Shown in pieces: positions 34,591 through 46,050 of a DNA stretch of 64,000 nt. The stretch is from Achatina immaculata (Eukaryota; Mollusca; Gastropoda; Stylommatophora; Achatinidae). Positions within the stretch are counted from its first letter, which is position 1. Every line of letters starts with the position of its first letter. The stretch lies in assembly GCA_009760885.1 (NCBI GenBank), contig CM019707.1:35732145-35796144 (forward strand). The letters run 5' to 3'. The notes beneath the pieces were generated by a model. The model did no database searches. It saw only the letters and a list, made by a program, of their open reading frames with translations, and was not told where the DNA came from. A program made the position numbers and the translations under genes.

Positions 34591-34885
34591 GCAGATAAAG
34601 TACTCTGAGATGAAATTTCAGTTCTAAAAGCCAGAATTACTGATCGGAGACTTTGTTGTGATTTTAAAGAGACATTACTGGTCCATTAACCGGTTTTGAC
34701 ATAGCAGCTTAATCCACGCAGCGTTGTAGATTCAACTCCCACATGGTGATTCATTTGAGAACTGTGACTAATTTTATGATATCACAAAATGTTCATCTAG
34801 TTTTATACAAGAATAACTGACTGATTGTATATTGTTCACCATTGTTTTTAACATGTTGCATTTCTTTGTCAATCTCCATCTCCAG

Positions 34886-34994
34886 CAAGACTCCTCATGC
34901 TACATTTCATGATTTGAAACACAGTATTGTACACCTGCATTTGGATGAGTCACGGAAGGTGTTGCTGACAACAGGCAAAGATAATGTTATGAAG
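34886..34994 (+). CDS. WDFY2: WDFY1/2-family protein, seventh exon in window (last WD blade)
   Basis: The exon encodes [19 protein letters not shown], then [17 protein letters not shown]. This is the final blade after the FYVE insertion; the family has TATFHDSKHNIV at the same place. The acceptor is CATCTCCAG|C and the donor is ATGAAG|GTCAGA, leaving in phase 0. Confidence 0.92.
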
Positions 34995-35045
34995 GTCAGA
35001 CTTAGTTACTTTCTATAACTATTCAGATAATTTCCAGAGCATCAC

Positions 35046-35627
35046 ATGGCTGTACATGTCCGGGACATTCAGGAGTTGCTGGCAGTGAAGGGGCTGATCA
35101 GCTTAGCAGCACAGGCTAACCTGCATGAGAACATCAAATTGGACAAACAAGACATATATCAATCTTTCGAACAGCAAATCAAAGACATATATCAATCTTT
35201 CGAACCACAAATCAAAGACATATATCAATCTTTCGAACCACAAATCAAAGACATATATCAATCTTTCGAACAGCAAATCAAAGACATATATCAATCTTTC
35301 GAACAGCAAATCAAAGACATATATCAGTCTTTCGAACAGCAAATCAAAGACATATATCAGTCTTTCGAACAGCAAATCAAAGACATATATCAGTCTTTCG
35401 AACAGCAAATCAAAGACATATATCAGTCTTTCGAACAGCAAATCAAAGACATATATCAGTCTTTCGAACCACAAATCAAAGATCCAGCTCAAAATCCTTC
35501 CTTGAAAGTACATACCATGCATTCCCCGCCCCCTTACATGTGGTTAGAGGAAGTTGAAGTAAATCGGTGTTGTGCGCTAGAACACAAACAGTTTATAATC
35601 AACACATTATTGAAATCATATCAGTAA
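35046..35627 (+). repeat. 33-bp minisatellite within an open frame
   Basis: About ten copies (35146-35480) of a unit encoding DIYQSFEQQIK, with a Pro variant, sit in a 193-codon open frame inside the last long WDFY intron. Because 33 is a multiple of three and the unit lacks stops, frames are open on both strands. The flanks encode nothing recognisable. Probably non-coding. Confidence 0.8.
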
Positions 35628-35724
35628 AACCACTAAAGGATATCCTGATGAAATATACAGAACACTTATGGGCTTGCCCCTGATATAATGAAGCAGCTGA
35701 CAGAGACCAGCAATAGATCTTGGT

Positions 35725-36170
35725 CTTATCTAGTCAGTCAGTCATTTGCATGTCCCTTGCGGAACTTTGTCTCCCTAACAGCCCTCCTGTAGGCTCTCGG
35801 TTGTGAGCAAGATGGCCTGCTGCTGATGCATCCATTTGCAGATCATCAACCATGTCTTGCAACCATCTTCGCCTTGGTCTCCTCTCTTTCTTTTCCCCAT
35901 TATATATCCTTCCAAGATGGTCTTCTCTAGATTATCATGACATTTAATGTGTCCAAAATATTAAGTTTTCTTTGTTTAATCCTCTTTACTAGCCAGCCTT
36001 CTTCAATATTAATTTCTTGTAGTATGGATATATTTGTTCTTTTTTGTGTCCATAATATTTGAAGAACTCTTCTGTAGCATTTACATTCAAAGGCATTTAT
36101 GTGTTTCTCAGATGTTTTGTTAAGTGTCCAGGTCTCACAGGCATATGTTGCGATGAGAAAGATGGTCTTA
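35725..36170 (-). mobile_element. LINE-C 3' fragment, antisense
   Basis: On the - strand: ATYACETWTLNKTSEKHINA, FECKCYRRVLQI, EEGWLVKRIKQRK, then WLQDMVDDLQMDASAAGHLA, with frame breaks. This is the C-terminal reverse-transcriptase tail of a LINE distinct from A and B. Confidence 0.85.
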
Positions 36171-36229
36171 TCTAGTATCCAGTAGTATTCAGATAATTCT
36201 TTGGAGATGGCTATACTAGAGTGATGTAG

Positions 36230-37310
36230 CAGGCAGGGTCAGTAGCTAGAGGTGACTGCCCAGCTTCTTGCATGTCTTCATGAAGCAGCTGGAATGCTGT
36301 TTCAGGTTGGCTAATGGGGTAGGAATTACAGTATTCCACTTAGTGTCAGGGTAGGAATTACAGTATTCCACTTAGTGTCAGGGTAGGAATTACAGTGTTC
36401 CACTTAGTGTCAGGGTAGGAATTACAGTATTCCACTTAGTGTCAGGGTAGGAATTACAGTGTTCCACTTAGTGTCAGGGTAGGAATTACAGTGTTCCACT
36501 TAGTGTCAGGGTAGGAATTACAGTGTTCCACTTAGTGTCAGGGTAGGAATTACAGTATTCCACTTAGTGTCAGGGTAGGAATTACAGTGTTCCACTTAGT
36601 GTCAGGGTAGGAATTACAGTGTTCCACTTAGTGTCAGGGTAGGAATTACAGTGTTCCACTTAGTGTCAGGGTAGGAATTACAGTATTCCACTTAGTGTCA
36701 GGGTAGGAATTACAGTATTCCACTTAGTGTCAGGGTAGGAATTACAGTGTTCCACTTAGTGTCAGGGTAGGAATTACAGTATTCCACTTAGTGTCAGGGT
36801 AGGAATTACAGTATTCCACTTAGTGTCAGGGTAGGAATTACAGTATTCCACTTAGTGTCAGGGTAGGAATTACAGTGTTCCACTTAATGTCAGGGTAGGA
36901 ATTACAGTATTCCACTTAGTGTCAGGGTAGGAATTACAGTATTCCACTTAGTGTCAGGGTAGGAATTACAGTATTCCACTTAGTGTCAGGGTAGGAATTA
37001 CAGTGTTCCACTTAGTGTCAGGGTAGGAATTACAGTATTCCACTTAGTGTCAGTGTAGGAATTACAGTATTCCACTTAGTGTCAGTGTAGGAATTACAGT
37101 ATTCCACTTAGTGTCAGGGTAGGAATTACAGTGTTCCACTTAGTGTCAGGGTAGGAATTACAGTGTTCCACTTAGTGTCAGAGCTTGCAGACAATCCTAG
37201 TCCCAGTAGCTGCAAGAGGAATTCAGATATCTGTGACCCACTTGTCATCTGGATTGAATGCCCAAATTTTAAGATGTTCTTAACATTGCCTGCAAACAGG
37301 TGGATGACAG
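36230..37310 (-). mobile_element. Unclassified repeat invaded by a 32-bp minisatellite
   Basis: The - strand ends SPLATDPACYITLV, like the piece at 22600-23010. Its middle is expanded into the 32-bp array, and its upstream part (37183-37310) shows a short frame with no clear family. Probably a LINE remnant. Confidence 0.4.
36325..37182. repeat. 32-bp minisatellite, about 27 copies
   Basis: The unit contains CAGGGTAGGAATTACAGTAT, then TCCACTTAGTGT, with a T/G variant at one position. Confidence 0.97.
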
Positions 37311-37399
37311 TCAAAGAAAGATTTTTATAAATTCAACAATAAAAAAAAGCAACTTATATGTATTGACACAGTTATGAGATTATGTTTTTACATTACGTC

Positions 37400-37820
37400 A
37401 TAACTGAGTTTGTCTGTGGTTTATGGTCTGGGTCATCATCATTGCATTCCAGACATGTCCATAGGTGCTCAGATCCCCCGCTTAACATATCCGTCAGTGT
37501 CCTGGGGCTGATAGTGCCTGTCCTGTGTTGGTTGACCGGTTGTCTCACATGTCCAATTTACCTCTAGTTCCTGGCCATGCCAATCTGTATTCCCATCTAT
37601 ATCAGTCTGAGCAGTGATGTGGATTCACTGCCCTTGAAGTCCTCCACTCTGCCTATCTCTCCGAGTACATTAACAATATCAGCTTGATCAAGTCATTGTC
37701 CATCATGCGATGGTGGCAGAGGCAGCCAGCCTATCAGCTCTCTCATTTCCCTGGATACCTACGTGCCCAGGAACATAGATGAAAGTGACTGCGAATCGCT
37801 GATTTCTGCTATGATTCAAG
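37400..37820 (-). mobile_element. Fragment of a LINE with an RNase H domain
   Basis: The - strand reads VTFIYVPGHVGIQGNERADR followed by LAASATIA, the last catalytic block of RNase H in I/R1-like LINEs. Further on it reads LSGGSEHLWTCLECND, a Cys-containing tail. It is broken by several stops. Confidence 0.75.
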
Positions 37821-37899
37821 CCACTGCCTGTGTACAGGACCTGCCTCGAACTGAGTTTGTCTGATGGATTGTTAATGAATCTGGATCTGTATTTCAGTT

Positions 37900-38150
37900 C
37901 ACTAATTAGCTACATAAAAAATCAGAAAAAGACAATCCAGATTCTTAGGACACATTCTGTAGTGAGGCAGGCTAGAATACATTGTGACAACAGGAAAGAT
38001 AGAAGGCAGAAGAGACTGAGGTGGACACAGAGAGAAAATGCCGGACCAAAAAACTGACCTGCACAGCTTATAATTAGCACCTGAAGCAGGGAACTGTGGG
38101 AAAACATGATAGCCAAGGCCAGCGGGCAAGGCAGCAGATAGAATTAGCAA
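37900..38150 (+). mobile_element. LINE-D 3' fragment
   Basis: QKKTIQILRTHSVVRQAR, then relics of a KIEGKR-type block, and AQLIIST and SRELWENMIA in shifted frames. The same family is seen at 54580-54990, where SRELWESMIANTS follows. Confidence 0.7.
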
Positions 38151-38215
38151 AAGTATAAGGCATCTAATTTTAATTTATTCATTGGCAGTATCCTCATTTG
38201 CTACAGTTGAGTGAT

Positions 38216-38262
38216 TCTTTCTTTCTTTCTTTCTTTCTTGCTTTCTTTCTTTCTTTCTTTCT
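38216..38262. repeat. CTTT microsatellite
   Basis: About 11 copies of CTTT with one interruption (TTGC). Confidence 0.95.
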
Positions 38263-38728
38263 TATTATCACTCTCCTTTTCTCCACTTTGTCTCTGACAT
38301 CTCCACTTTTGTTGTTTTACCAAAGTATTTTGCAGCATTTTCTCCACTAAATTATTGCTTACGTTATTTGTGCGCATAAATTTCATTAGAGTGGACAGTG
38401 GACATGCTGAAGTCAGCAGATTTGATTCCAGGTGTCATAATACTTCAATCAATCCGGCTGCTTGAAATTGAGTTGAAGAAAATGCCAGTAGATGCAAAAA
38501 GTATCAGTTTGAAAGGCAGAGCACATCAGAGTATGCCAGCCAGCCTGTGCATGAAAGATATAAATAGATGTTCACTTGAAGGACTGTACTACTTGTAGAG
38601 TTGGAAAGTGGAAATATGAAAAAAAAAAAAAAACTTCCAAAATGCCATGTGTTTAGGATGATAATAATGATGATGATGATGACGAATGCTAGCTTCTCAT
38701 TTTCTTTCTTATTATCATCTTTTTTCAG

Positions 38729-38755
38729 TTGTGGGACATGAGCAGTGTTTTGTAG
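38729..38755 (+). CDS. WDFY2: WDFY1/2-family protein, terminal exon and stop
   Basis: Only eight residues, LWDMSSVL, then TAG at 38753-38755. The acceptor is a strong pyrimidine tract ending TTTTTTCAG. VMK from the preceding exon joins LWDM to complete the last WD motif, exactly where WDFY proteins end (KLWDM plus a few residues). No clear AATAAA follows within a few hundred bases, so the end of the 3' UTR cannot be placed. Confidence 0.9.
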   Translation: MWDMSSVL

Positions 38756-39349
38756 TAAACAGCCGACTCGGGTAACAAATTTGGGCAGATGCCGTTTCTG
38801 TGTAAGAAATATTTATCAGAAAACAACAAAGATGACAGCTCAGTCTCTTACCAAGTTGCCTGTTGAATTGTGGATAAAATGATGTTTATTGTTGAATGTT
38901 GCATGACCAACTTTATTATTGATGCAAAAACTACCAAGTTGGTTGTGATAAACAAAAGTAAAAACTTACAAAATTATGAAAGATTCCCACTTTGAAAAAA
39001 AAAAAAAGAAGACAAATAACATGAAATAAGCAGAAAAAGGTAATAAAAGAATGTGATTGATTTGTCATAAACTTATCATTCATGAGTTCTGGTATTATCA
39101 TGAATTATCCCATGTCAGTCTTATCTTAAAGAGAGTAATCTTTTCTGAGAGATATGAGATTCTCATGACATCCCAGAAATCATCTTTCAAACCAGAAAAT
39201 ATAATGGTTCATTTATGGTTACTGAAAATGCTGAGCAGCTGCTCTTTTGTAACCAGTTTCTCTGTGCCCTATTTTAGTGGTAACCACCGGTTTTTGTGAT
39301 GTGACAACCATGGTTTTGTGGTCTGTTAGTTTGTGAATGGAGTCTGTGA
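38756..39349. other. 3' UTR or downstream flank of the WDFY gene
   Basis: Follows the TAG at 38753-38755. AT-rich, with an A run at 38996-39007 and no further gene seen. Where the transcript ends cannot be told. Confidence 0.5.
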
Positions 39350-40270
39350 CTTTGGGGTAGAGTTAGAATTATAGCATCTGTTATTGGTGGGTAGAGTCAG
39401 TCATTTGTATGTAGAATTATAGCATCTGTTATTGGTGGGCAGTTGGTCATTTGTGGGTAGAGTTAGAATTGTAGCATCAGTTATTGGTAGGCAGTTGGTC
39501 ATTTGTGGGTAGAGTTAGAATTGTAGCATCAGTTATTGGTAGGCAGTTGGTCATTTGTGGGTAGAGTTAGAATTGTAGCATCAGTTATTGGTGGGCAGTT
39601 GGTCATTTGTGGGTAGAGTTAGAATTGTAGCATCAGTTATTGGTGGGCAGTTGGTCATTTGTGGGTAGAGTTAGAATTGTAGCATCAGTTATTGGTGGGC
39701 AGTTGGTAATTTGTGGGTAGAGTTAGAATTGTAGCATCAGTTATTGGTGGGCAGTTGGTCATTTGTGGGTAGAGTTAGAATTGTAGCATCAGTTATTGGT
39801 GGGCAGTTGGTCATTTGTGGGTAGAGTTAGAATTATAGCATCAGTTATTGGTGGGCAGTTGGTCATTTGTGGGTAGAGTTAGAATTATAGCATCAGTTAT
39901 TGGTGGGCGGTTGGTAATTTGTGGGTAGAGTTAGAATTATAGCATCAGTTATTGGTAGGCAGTTGGTAATTTGTGGGTAGAGTTAGAATTGTAGCATCAG
40001 TTATTGGTGGGCAGTTGGTCATTTGTGGGTAGAGTTAGAATTATAGCATCTGTTATTGGATTTGTGGGTAGAGTTAGAATTGTAGCATCAGTTATTGGTG
40101 GGCGGTTGGTCATTTGTGGGTAGAGTTAGAATTATAGCATCAGTTATTGGTAGGCAGTAGGCTGTTGGTGGATAAAGTCAGTCATTTATAGGTAGAATTA
40201 TAGCATTAGTTATTGGTGGCTAATATCAGTCATTTGTGGGTAGAGTTAGAATTATATCATCAGTTGTTGG
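39350..40270. repeat. 52-bp minisatellite, about 15 copies
   Basis: Units contain GTGGGTAGAGTTAGAATTGT, then AGCATCAGTTATTGGTGGGC, with degenerate flanking copies. Confidence 0.94.
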
Positions 40271-41645
40271 ATTCAGTTATTTGTCAGTAAGTACAAATTA
40301 TGGAGTTATTTCTGGATATAGAGTTAGTATTATAGAGTCATTGAAACAACTTTCAGTTTCAGATAGATAGGGGCCAGGTGTACTCAGCCTTCACATTGGT
40401 GTGAAGGTAATATTTTCACAGTAAAGAGTTACAGAAGTTTCTTCAGTCTTCACAGTGAAACTTCAGTGATAATTTTGTTTTTCCTCTTTCCATGATAGAA
40501 AGCAATAAACAGAAGATTGTTAAGTACATCAGTTATGTGACCATGGGCTTATCAATTTTGTTAATAAGTGATATTACTGTGTATCTTATCCCGCAGTGAA
40601 AGGTGCATAATTATTGCCATTCAAACAGTCGTCATGTTTGGATGAAGTTGTTGTCTTTGTTGCAATGCACTCAGAATTTTCATCAAATTTTTAGTTGTTA
40701 CCCCTTTTTTTTTTATATTTGTTGGAAATTTCATGAAGATAAATTGCACCAAAAGACTATACAAAGACTACTTTTTAAAAAAATTTTGCTTTGCACATTT
40801 ATTTTTGGTGTTCATGACTGGCTAGAATCTTTCAGCACAGAAGATTTAGAGGTTCATTTGTTTGGAGACTGTAATATTTTTGTTTCATAGGTGTCAAGAC
40901 TGACCTTGACAGAGAATAGATAGCCTTCATTTAAAAAAAAAAAACAAAGAATTGCCATTCATGTTTTTCAGGGATGTGTTTATTTCCGTGTCTTGTGTGC
41001 ACATGTGCTGCGTCCAAGTTTAAGTTTGGTGTGGAACTAGAATCTGCGGGTGTGAACATTAATCTGAGGTGATCAGTTAGTTTTGTTTCTCCTCATCCGG
41101 GGCAGCTGGAGTTCTTGCTTTATTATTTCCAACAACAACAACAACAACAAAAATAGATTTAATAATGGAGAAGAAAAGAAACACCATTACATCAAATTCA
41201 ACATTTTGGCCTAAGGTCTTATCCAGGGTAAAAATGTCACAACAAATTGAAGTAGAATTTGAAGTGACAGAATGAACAAAAATACTTATCATTTTACAAA
41301 ATATGTGCAGTGTATTGATGCTGACAAACCTGTATCTTGAAGAAGACTTTTAGTCAGACATAAACTGTATTTCAGTTGTCCTTTTCCTTTAGCTATATAT
41401 TTCAACTGTCCTTTCAGTTTCTTTTCCTTTAGCTGCACAGTACTTCCCATCTAAGTACTCCCCATCTAAGCACTCTCCATCTAAGTGTTTTGCTGTAAAA
41501 CTTGTATTTACCATGATCTTTCTTTTACCTTGAAAGTGGAAGTTTTGCTTCTTTGTGCAGACTAGCTTTGTGCATAACCCAGCATTTATATTCTGTGGGT
41601 TCAGTTTCTTTCTAATCTTCTTCCTTTTTTTTTTATTTGTGAAAT
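40271..41645. other. Intergenic sequence, nothing recognised
   Basis: Contains an AAC trinucleotide run at about 41131-41150 and homopolymer tracts. The short frames have no family resemblance. Confidence 0.5.
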
Positions 41646-41649
41646 TTGA

Positions 41650-42575
41650 TTCCCCCCCCCCGCTCCTACCCCCTTCCAGATTATAATCCCTTTTTCCCCC
41701 CCAGCTCCTAATCCCTTTTTCCCCCAGTTCCTAATCCCTTTTTCCCCAGCTCCTAATCCCTTTCCCCCCAGCTCCTAATCCCTTTTTCCCCAGCTCCTAA
41801 TCCCTTTTTCCCCCAGCTCCTAATCTCATTTTCCCCCAGCTCCTAATCCCTTTTTCCCCCAGCTCCTAATCTCATTTTCCCCCAGCTCATAATCCCTTCC
41901 CCCCCCCAGCTCCTAATCCCTTTTTCCCCAGCTCCTAATCCCTTTTTCCCCAGCTCCTAATCCCTTTTTCCCCCAGCTCATAATCTCTTCCCCCCCCTCC
42001 ATCTCATAATCCCTTTTTCCCCCCAGCTCCTAATCCCTTCCATCTCATAACCCCTTTTTTCCCCAGCTCCTAATCCCTTCCCCCTTCCATCTCATAATCC
42101 CTTTTTCCCCCCAGCTCCTAATCCCTTTTTTCCCCAGCTCCTAATCCCTTTTTCCCCAGCTCCTAATCCCTTTTTCCCCAGCTCCTAATCCCTTCCCCCC
42201 CCCAGCTCCTAATCCCTTTTTCCCCCAGCTTCTAGTCCCTTTTTCCCCAGCTTCTAATCCCTTCCCCCTTCCATCTCATTATCCCTTTTTCCCCAGCTCC
42301 TAATCCCTTTTTTCCCAAGCTCCTAATCCCTTTTTCCCCAGCTCCTAATCCCTTTTTTCCCCAGCTCCTAATCCCTTTTTCCCCAGCTCCTAATCCCTTT
42401 TTTTCCCCAGTTCCTAATCCCTTTTTTTCCCCCAGCTCCTAATCCCTTTTTTCCCTAGCTCCTACTCCCTTTTTTCCCCAGCTCCTAATCCTTTTTTTCC
42501 CAAGCTCCTAATCCCTTTTTTCCCCCAGCTCCTAATCCCTTTTTCCCCCATCTCCTAACCCCTTTTTTCCCTTGT
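41650..42575. repeat. Pyrimidine-strand minisatellite, about 22-bp units
   Basis: Roughly 40 copies of CAGCTCCTAATCCCTTTTTC plus CCC on the + strand, almost purely pyrimidine apart from AG and AA, with variable T and C run lengths. Each unit looks like a branch-point word, a pyrimidine tract and CAG. Confidence 0.95.
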
Positions 42576-42679
42576 TTTTTTATGTGAGAAGATTACATCT
42601 GAAGGGTTTTATTCAAGAACAGATGTTTATTATTGATAATAGACTCTGCTATCTTTAAGGTTATTTTTTTTCAGTAGTA

Positions 42680-43073
42680 GTTGATAACATGAATGAAGTT
42701 GATGACAAGCAACAAAACAAACAAGGCAGCTGATATATGTATCAATGAGGAAAAACTGGAAGAAGTGGAGAGTTTTGAATATCTTGGATTACTGCTAACT
42801 AATAATGGAGATACAATGAGGGAAATTAAAAGGAAGATATCTATCACTCTTCAGAAAGTGAAACAACTAAAGAATCTGTGGAGAGGAACAGACAGAACTA
42901 CAAAAATAAGATTTTTAAGGGCATACATCTTTCCTATAGCAACATATGCCTGTGAGACCTGGACACTTAACAAAACAGCTGAGAAACACATAAATGCCTT
43001 TGAATGTAAATGCTACAGAAGAGTTCTTCAAATATCATGGACACAAAAAAGAACAAATATATCTTTACTTTAA
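42680..43073 (+). mobile_element. LINE-C fragment, sense, first part
   Basis: The 126-codon frame reads EEKLEEVESFEYLGLLLTNN, then ATYACETWTLNKTAEKHINA and FECKCYRRVLQISWTQKRTN. The remainder of this copy resumes at about 43562. Confidence 0.85.
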
Positions 43074-43075
43074 TT

Positions 43076-43562
43076 CATTCATTTGCATGTCCCTTGTGGA
43101 ACTTTGTCTCCCTAACAGCACTCCTGTAGGCCTCTTGGATGTAAACAAGATGCCCTGCTGATGCATCCATTTGCAGATCATCAACGATGTCTTGCAGCCA
43201 TCGTCGCTTTGGTCTTCCTCTCTTTCTTTTTCCCATTATGTACCCTTCCAAGATGGTCTTCCCTAGATTATCATGACATTTAATGTGTCCAAAATATTTA
43301 AGTTTTCTTTGTTTAATCCTCTTTACTAGCCAGCCTTCTTCAATACTTAGTTCTTGTAGTATGGATATATTTGTTCTTTTTTGTGTTCATGATATTTGAA
43401 GAACTCTTCTGTACCATTTATATTCAAAGACATTTATGTGTTTCTCAGATGTTTTGTTAAGTGTCCAGGTCTCACAGGCATATGTTGCGATGGGAAAGAT
43501 GCATACCCTTAAAAATCTTATTTTTGTAGTTCTGTCTGTTCCTCTCCACAGCTTCTTTAGTT
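43076..43562 (-). mobile_element. LINE-C fragment, antisense, nested in the sense copy
   Basis: The reverse complement runs from LWRGTDRTTKIRF through the CETWTLNK region to the family's 3' end at 43080. It interrupts the sense copy, and neighbouring T-rich words (CTTTACTTTAA and CTTCTTTAGTTAA) may be an eroded target duplication. Confidence 0.8.
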
Positions 43563-43830
43563 AATATTGAAGAAGGTTGGCTAGTAAGAAAGATTAAACA
43601 GAGAAAACTTTTTGGACATATTAAATGTCATGATAATTTAGAGAAGACACTCTTAGAAGGGTGCATGATGGGAAAAAGAAAGAGAAGAAGACCAAGGTGA
43701 AGATGGCTACAAGACATCGTTAGTGATCTGCAAATGGACGCATCAACAGCAGGGCATCTTGCTTACAACTGAGAGGCCTACAGGAGAGCTGTTAGGGAGA
43801 CAAAGTTCTGCAAGGGACATGCAAATGATT
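43563..43830 (+). mobile_element. LINE-C fragment, sense, 3' part
   Basis: Continues with ATTGAAGAAGGTTGGCTAGT and ends in the family tail, AGGGACATGCAAATGA. It carries the GKRKRRRPR-WLQDIV type ending with frame breaks. Confidence 0.85.
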
Positions 43831-44055
43831 GACTGAAGAAAGGCAAACATTTTTTATTGCTGCTGAGTGTGGCCAGGTAGATAGTAGTAGAATCAAGTGT
43901 GAGAAAAGTTGCTCTGTCTGCTTTAGGACTGCCTTCAGATATCAAAAGACCAGGTGGAAATTTTCTGTTCAGTTAACATTGGAGAGTTTGTTTTGTAAAA
44001 GTTTCAAAGGTGAAAAAAGACTTTTTTTTAGCAGGTTAATATGCAAGAAATATGA

Positions 44056-44220
44056 TACAAGAACTAGTAAGCTAGAAACTATATGTCAGTGATAAATACA
44101 AGAACTAGTAAGCTAGAAACTATATGTCAGTGATAAATACAAGAACTAGTAAGCTAGAAACTATATGTCAGTGATAAATACAAGAACTAGTAAGCTAGAA
44201 ACTATATGTCAATGATAAAA
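44056..44220. repeat. 41-bp minisatellite, 4 copies
   Basis: TACAAGAACTAGTAAGCTAG recurs at offsets of 41, nearly without change. Confidence 0.97.
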
Positions 44221-46050
44221 CTTCAATGATATTAAACACTAAAATGAAATTAATGTCTGTGAAATAACATACAAGTAATCTAGAAACTAGCCATCACTAA
44301 GTTTATATGATGAAGGAAAACAGACTGAAAACCTAAGGCAAGAAGACATTTCAGGGATTCAGTAAAATGAAATAGCTGTGACAGTCAGTCAGTTACCGCT
44401 GTTACAGGATAAACAAAATAACAGAACTTTCTTAGTGAATGTGTTTATGCAGAGAGTTTTCGTACTAGGTAAACATACACCGCTTTTTTTTTTTCTCCTT
44501 TCATTATTAAAATTTCTCAGGATTAGAATTTGTGCAGTCCACATTGTTTTGTCTGTCAATACATTGTTTTGTTTTTAAAAGTCTCACTGATTTGTATTTC
44601 AGAACTGTCAGCTGTGGACAGCGGCATTTTAACACTCATTTTTTTTTCTTTTTGTCGTGATTTTGGAGAGTAATATGCCAAAGTAAAGTTTATAATCAGT
44701 AGTCCGTACCTCACTACTTACGCTTATTTCTGTTTCCGCGCTCGTTTACAAGAAAATTTGTAAGAATGTGCATTTATCACATAATTGTTTGGCGGTCTAC
44801 TTGACCTGGTATACAGGAATCACAGGGTTAAGTTTGTATCAACAACTGAAGTATTTATATCTGACTGACCTCTTATATTGGCAGGATGGATCATGTTTGG
44901 AGCTCCTTAATCTGGCATATTTGACCTAATCTTCAATTTTATCACAGAAGTTTATTTGTTTTTTTTTTTAAAGTTGTCTAGTAAAAATCTGAGGTGGAAG
45001 ATTTGGTGTATATTTTCAGTGAGGAATATCTGGAGCTGGGTTCAACATTGTGGCTGGTAGATAGTACTAGAGGTTTTGTGTCAACAAAAATAACCCTGTA
45101 TTTTTTCTCTTATATTAACAAACATAACATGATATTTTTCTCATAATTTGGTAAACAGACTTCTTGAGTTTATCTTTTGCACTTGTGATGAAACAAAACA
45201 TTTTGATTTAAATGTTTATTTTCATGATGTGGCTGAAAGCCATGTTTTACTGTGATAAAATGTTTCTTGTATCACTAAGATATTTTGTTGCATTTAGCAG
45301 ACAGCTGCATCCCAGCTCAGCAGAGCCAAACAGGCATAATTTGTTCCTACATTTTTATTGCTGTCTAAGATTATTGAAGGAAAAAAAATGGAAAGAAACC
45401 TGAAATCATGTTTTATATAGTTTGTCTGTATTTTAGCACTGTAAGAAGAAAATAATTCCACAGAAAACCCATGAATATCTTATCAGAGGTACATGTAAAT
45501 ACAGCATTAACAAACATGCACACACACACACACACATACAGTGTTTTAGGTCATCTCAGTATAAGAGATTCACAAATAACTGTGAACATATACATACATT
45601 TTCATTCTTCACATCAGTCATTCTAAATATCACATTTTAAATTGAACCCTGTCTCACATGCTAAGGGAGATTATTGCTGGCTTCTGTGATGCTGTAATGG
45701 ATTGGATTTTATTTTGTTGTCTTAAAAAAACACCCAAGTATTTAGAACTTTTGTCTTGAACAGAAAGGACTGTGCTAGGTGGAGTGTGAGGGCAAATGTT
45801 ACTTCTTTCTTAGCTTGGAGGAATCTGCTTTTTCTTTTAGTTTTCTTGTGCTTGTCTCTGGTTTTTGTAAGAACCATGCTCACTTCAGTATAACCTCACA
45901 CCAGTGCACAGCCATTTGTTTGAAAACAGTTTTTTTTTTTGTTCCTTATCTTTATTTTCTCTAACACACTGACTGTTGTATTAGTTGCGTGTCTGTCTTT
46001 ATTTTCTCTAACACACTGGCTGCTGTATTAGTTGCGTGTTTGCTGGAAAT
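44221..46050. other. Intergenic sequence with minor repeats
   Basis: A CA microsatellite at 45517-45538 and a two-copy repeat with TCTAACACACTG at about 45955-46045. No gene could be supported. Confidence 0.5.

Noticed and set aside
34690..34750. Possible tRNA-derived SINE head (TAGATTCAACTCCCA)
   Set aside because: Only a weak B-box resemblance, with no A box, body or tail that matches the two SINEs.
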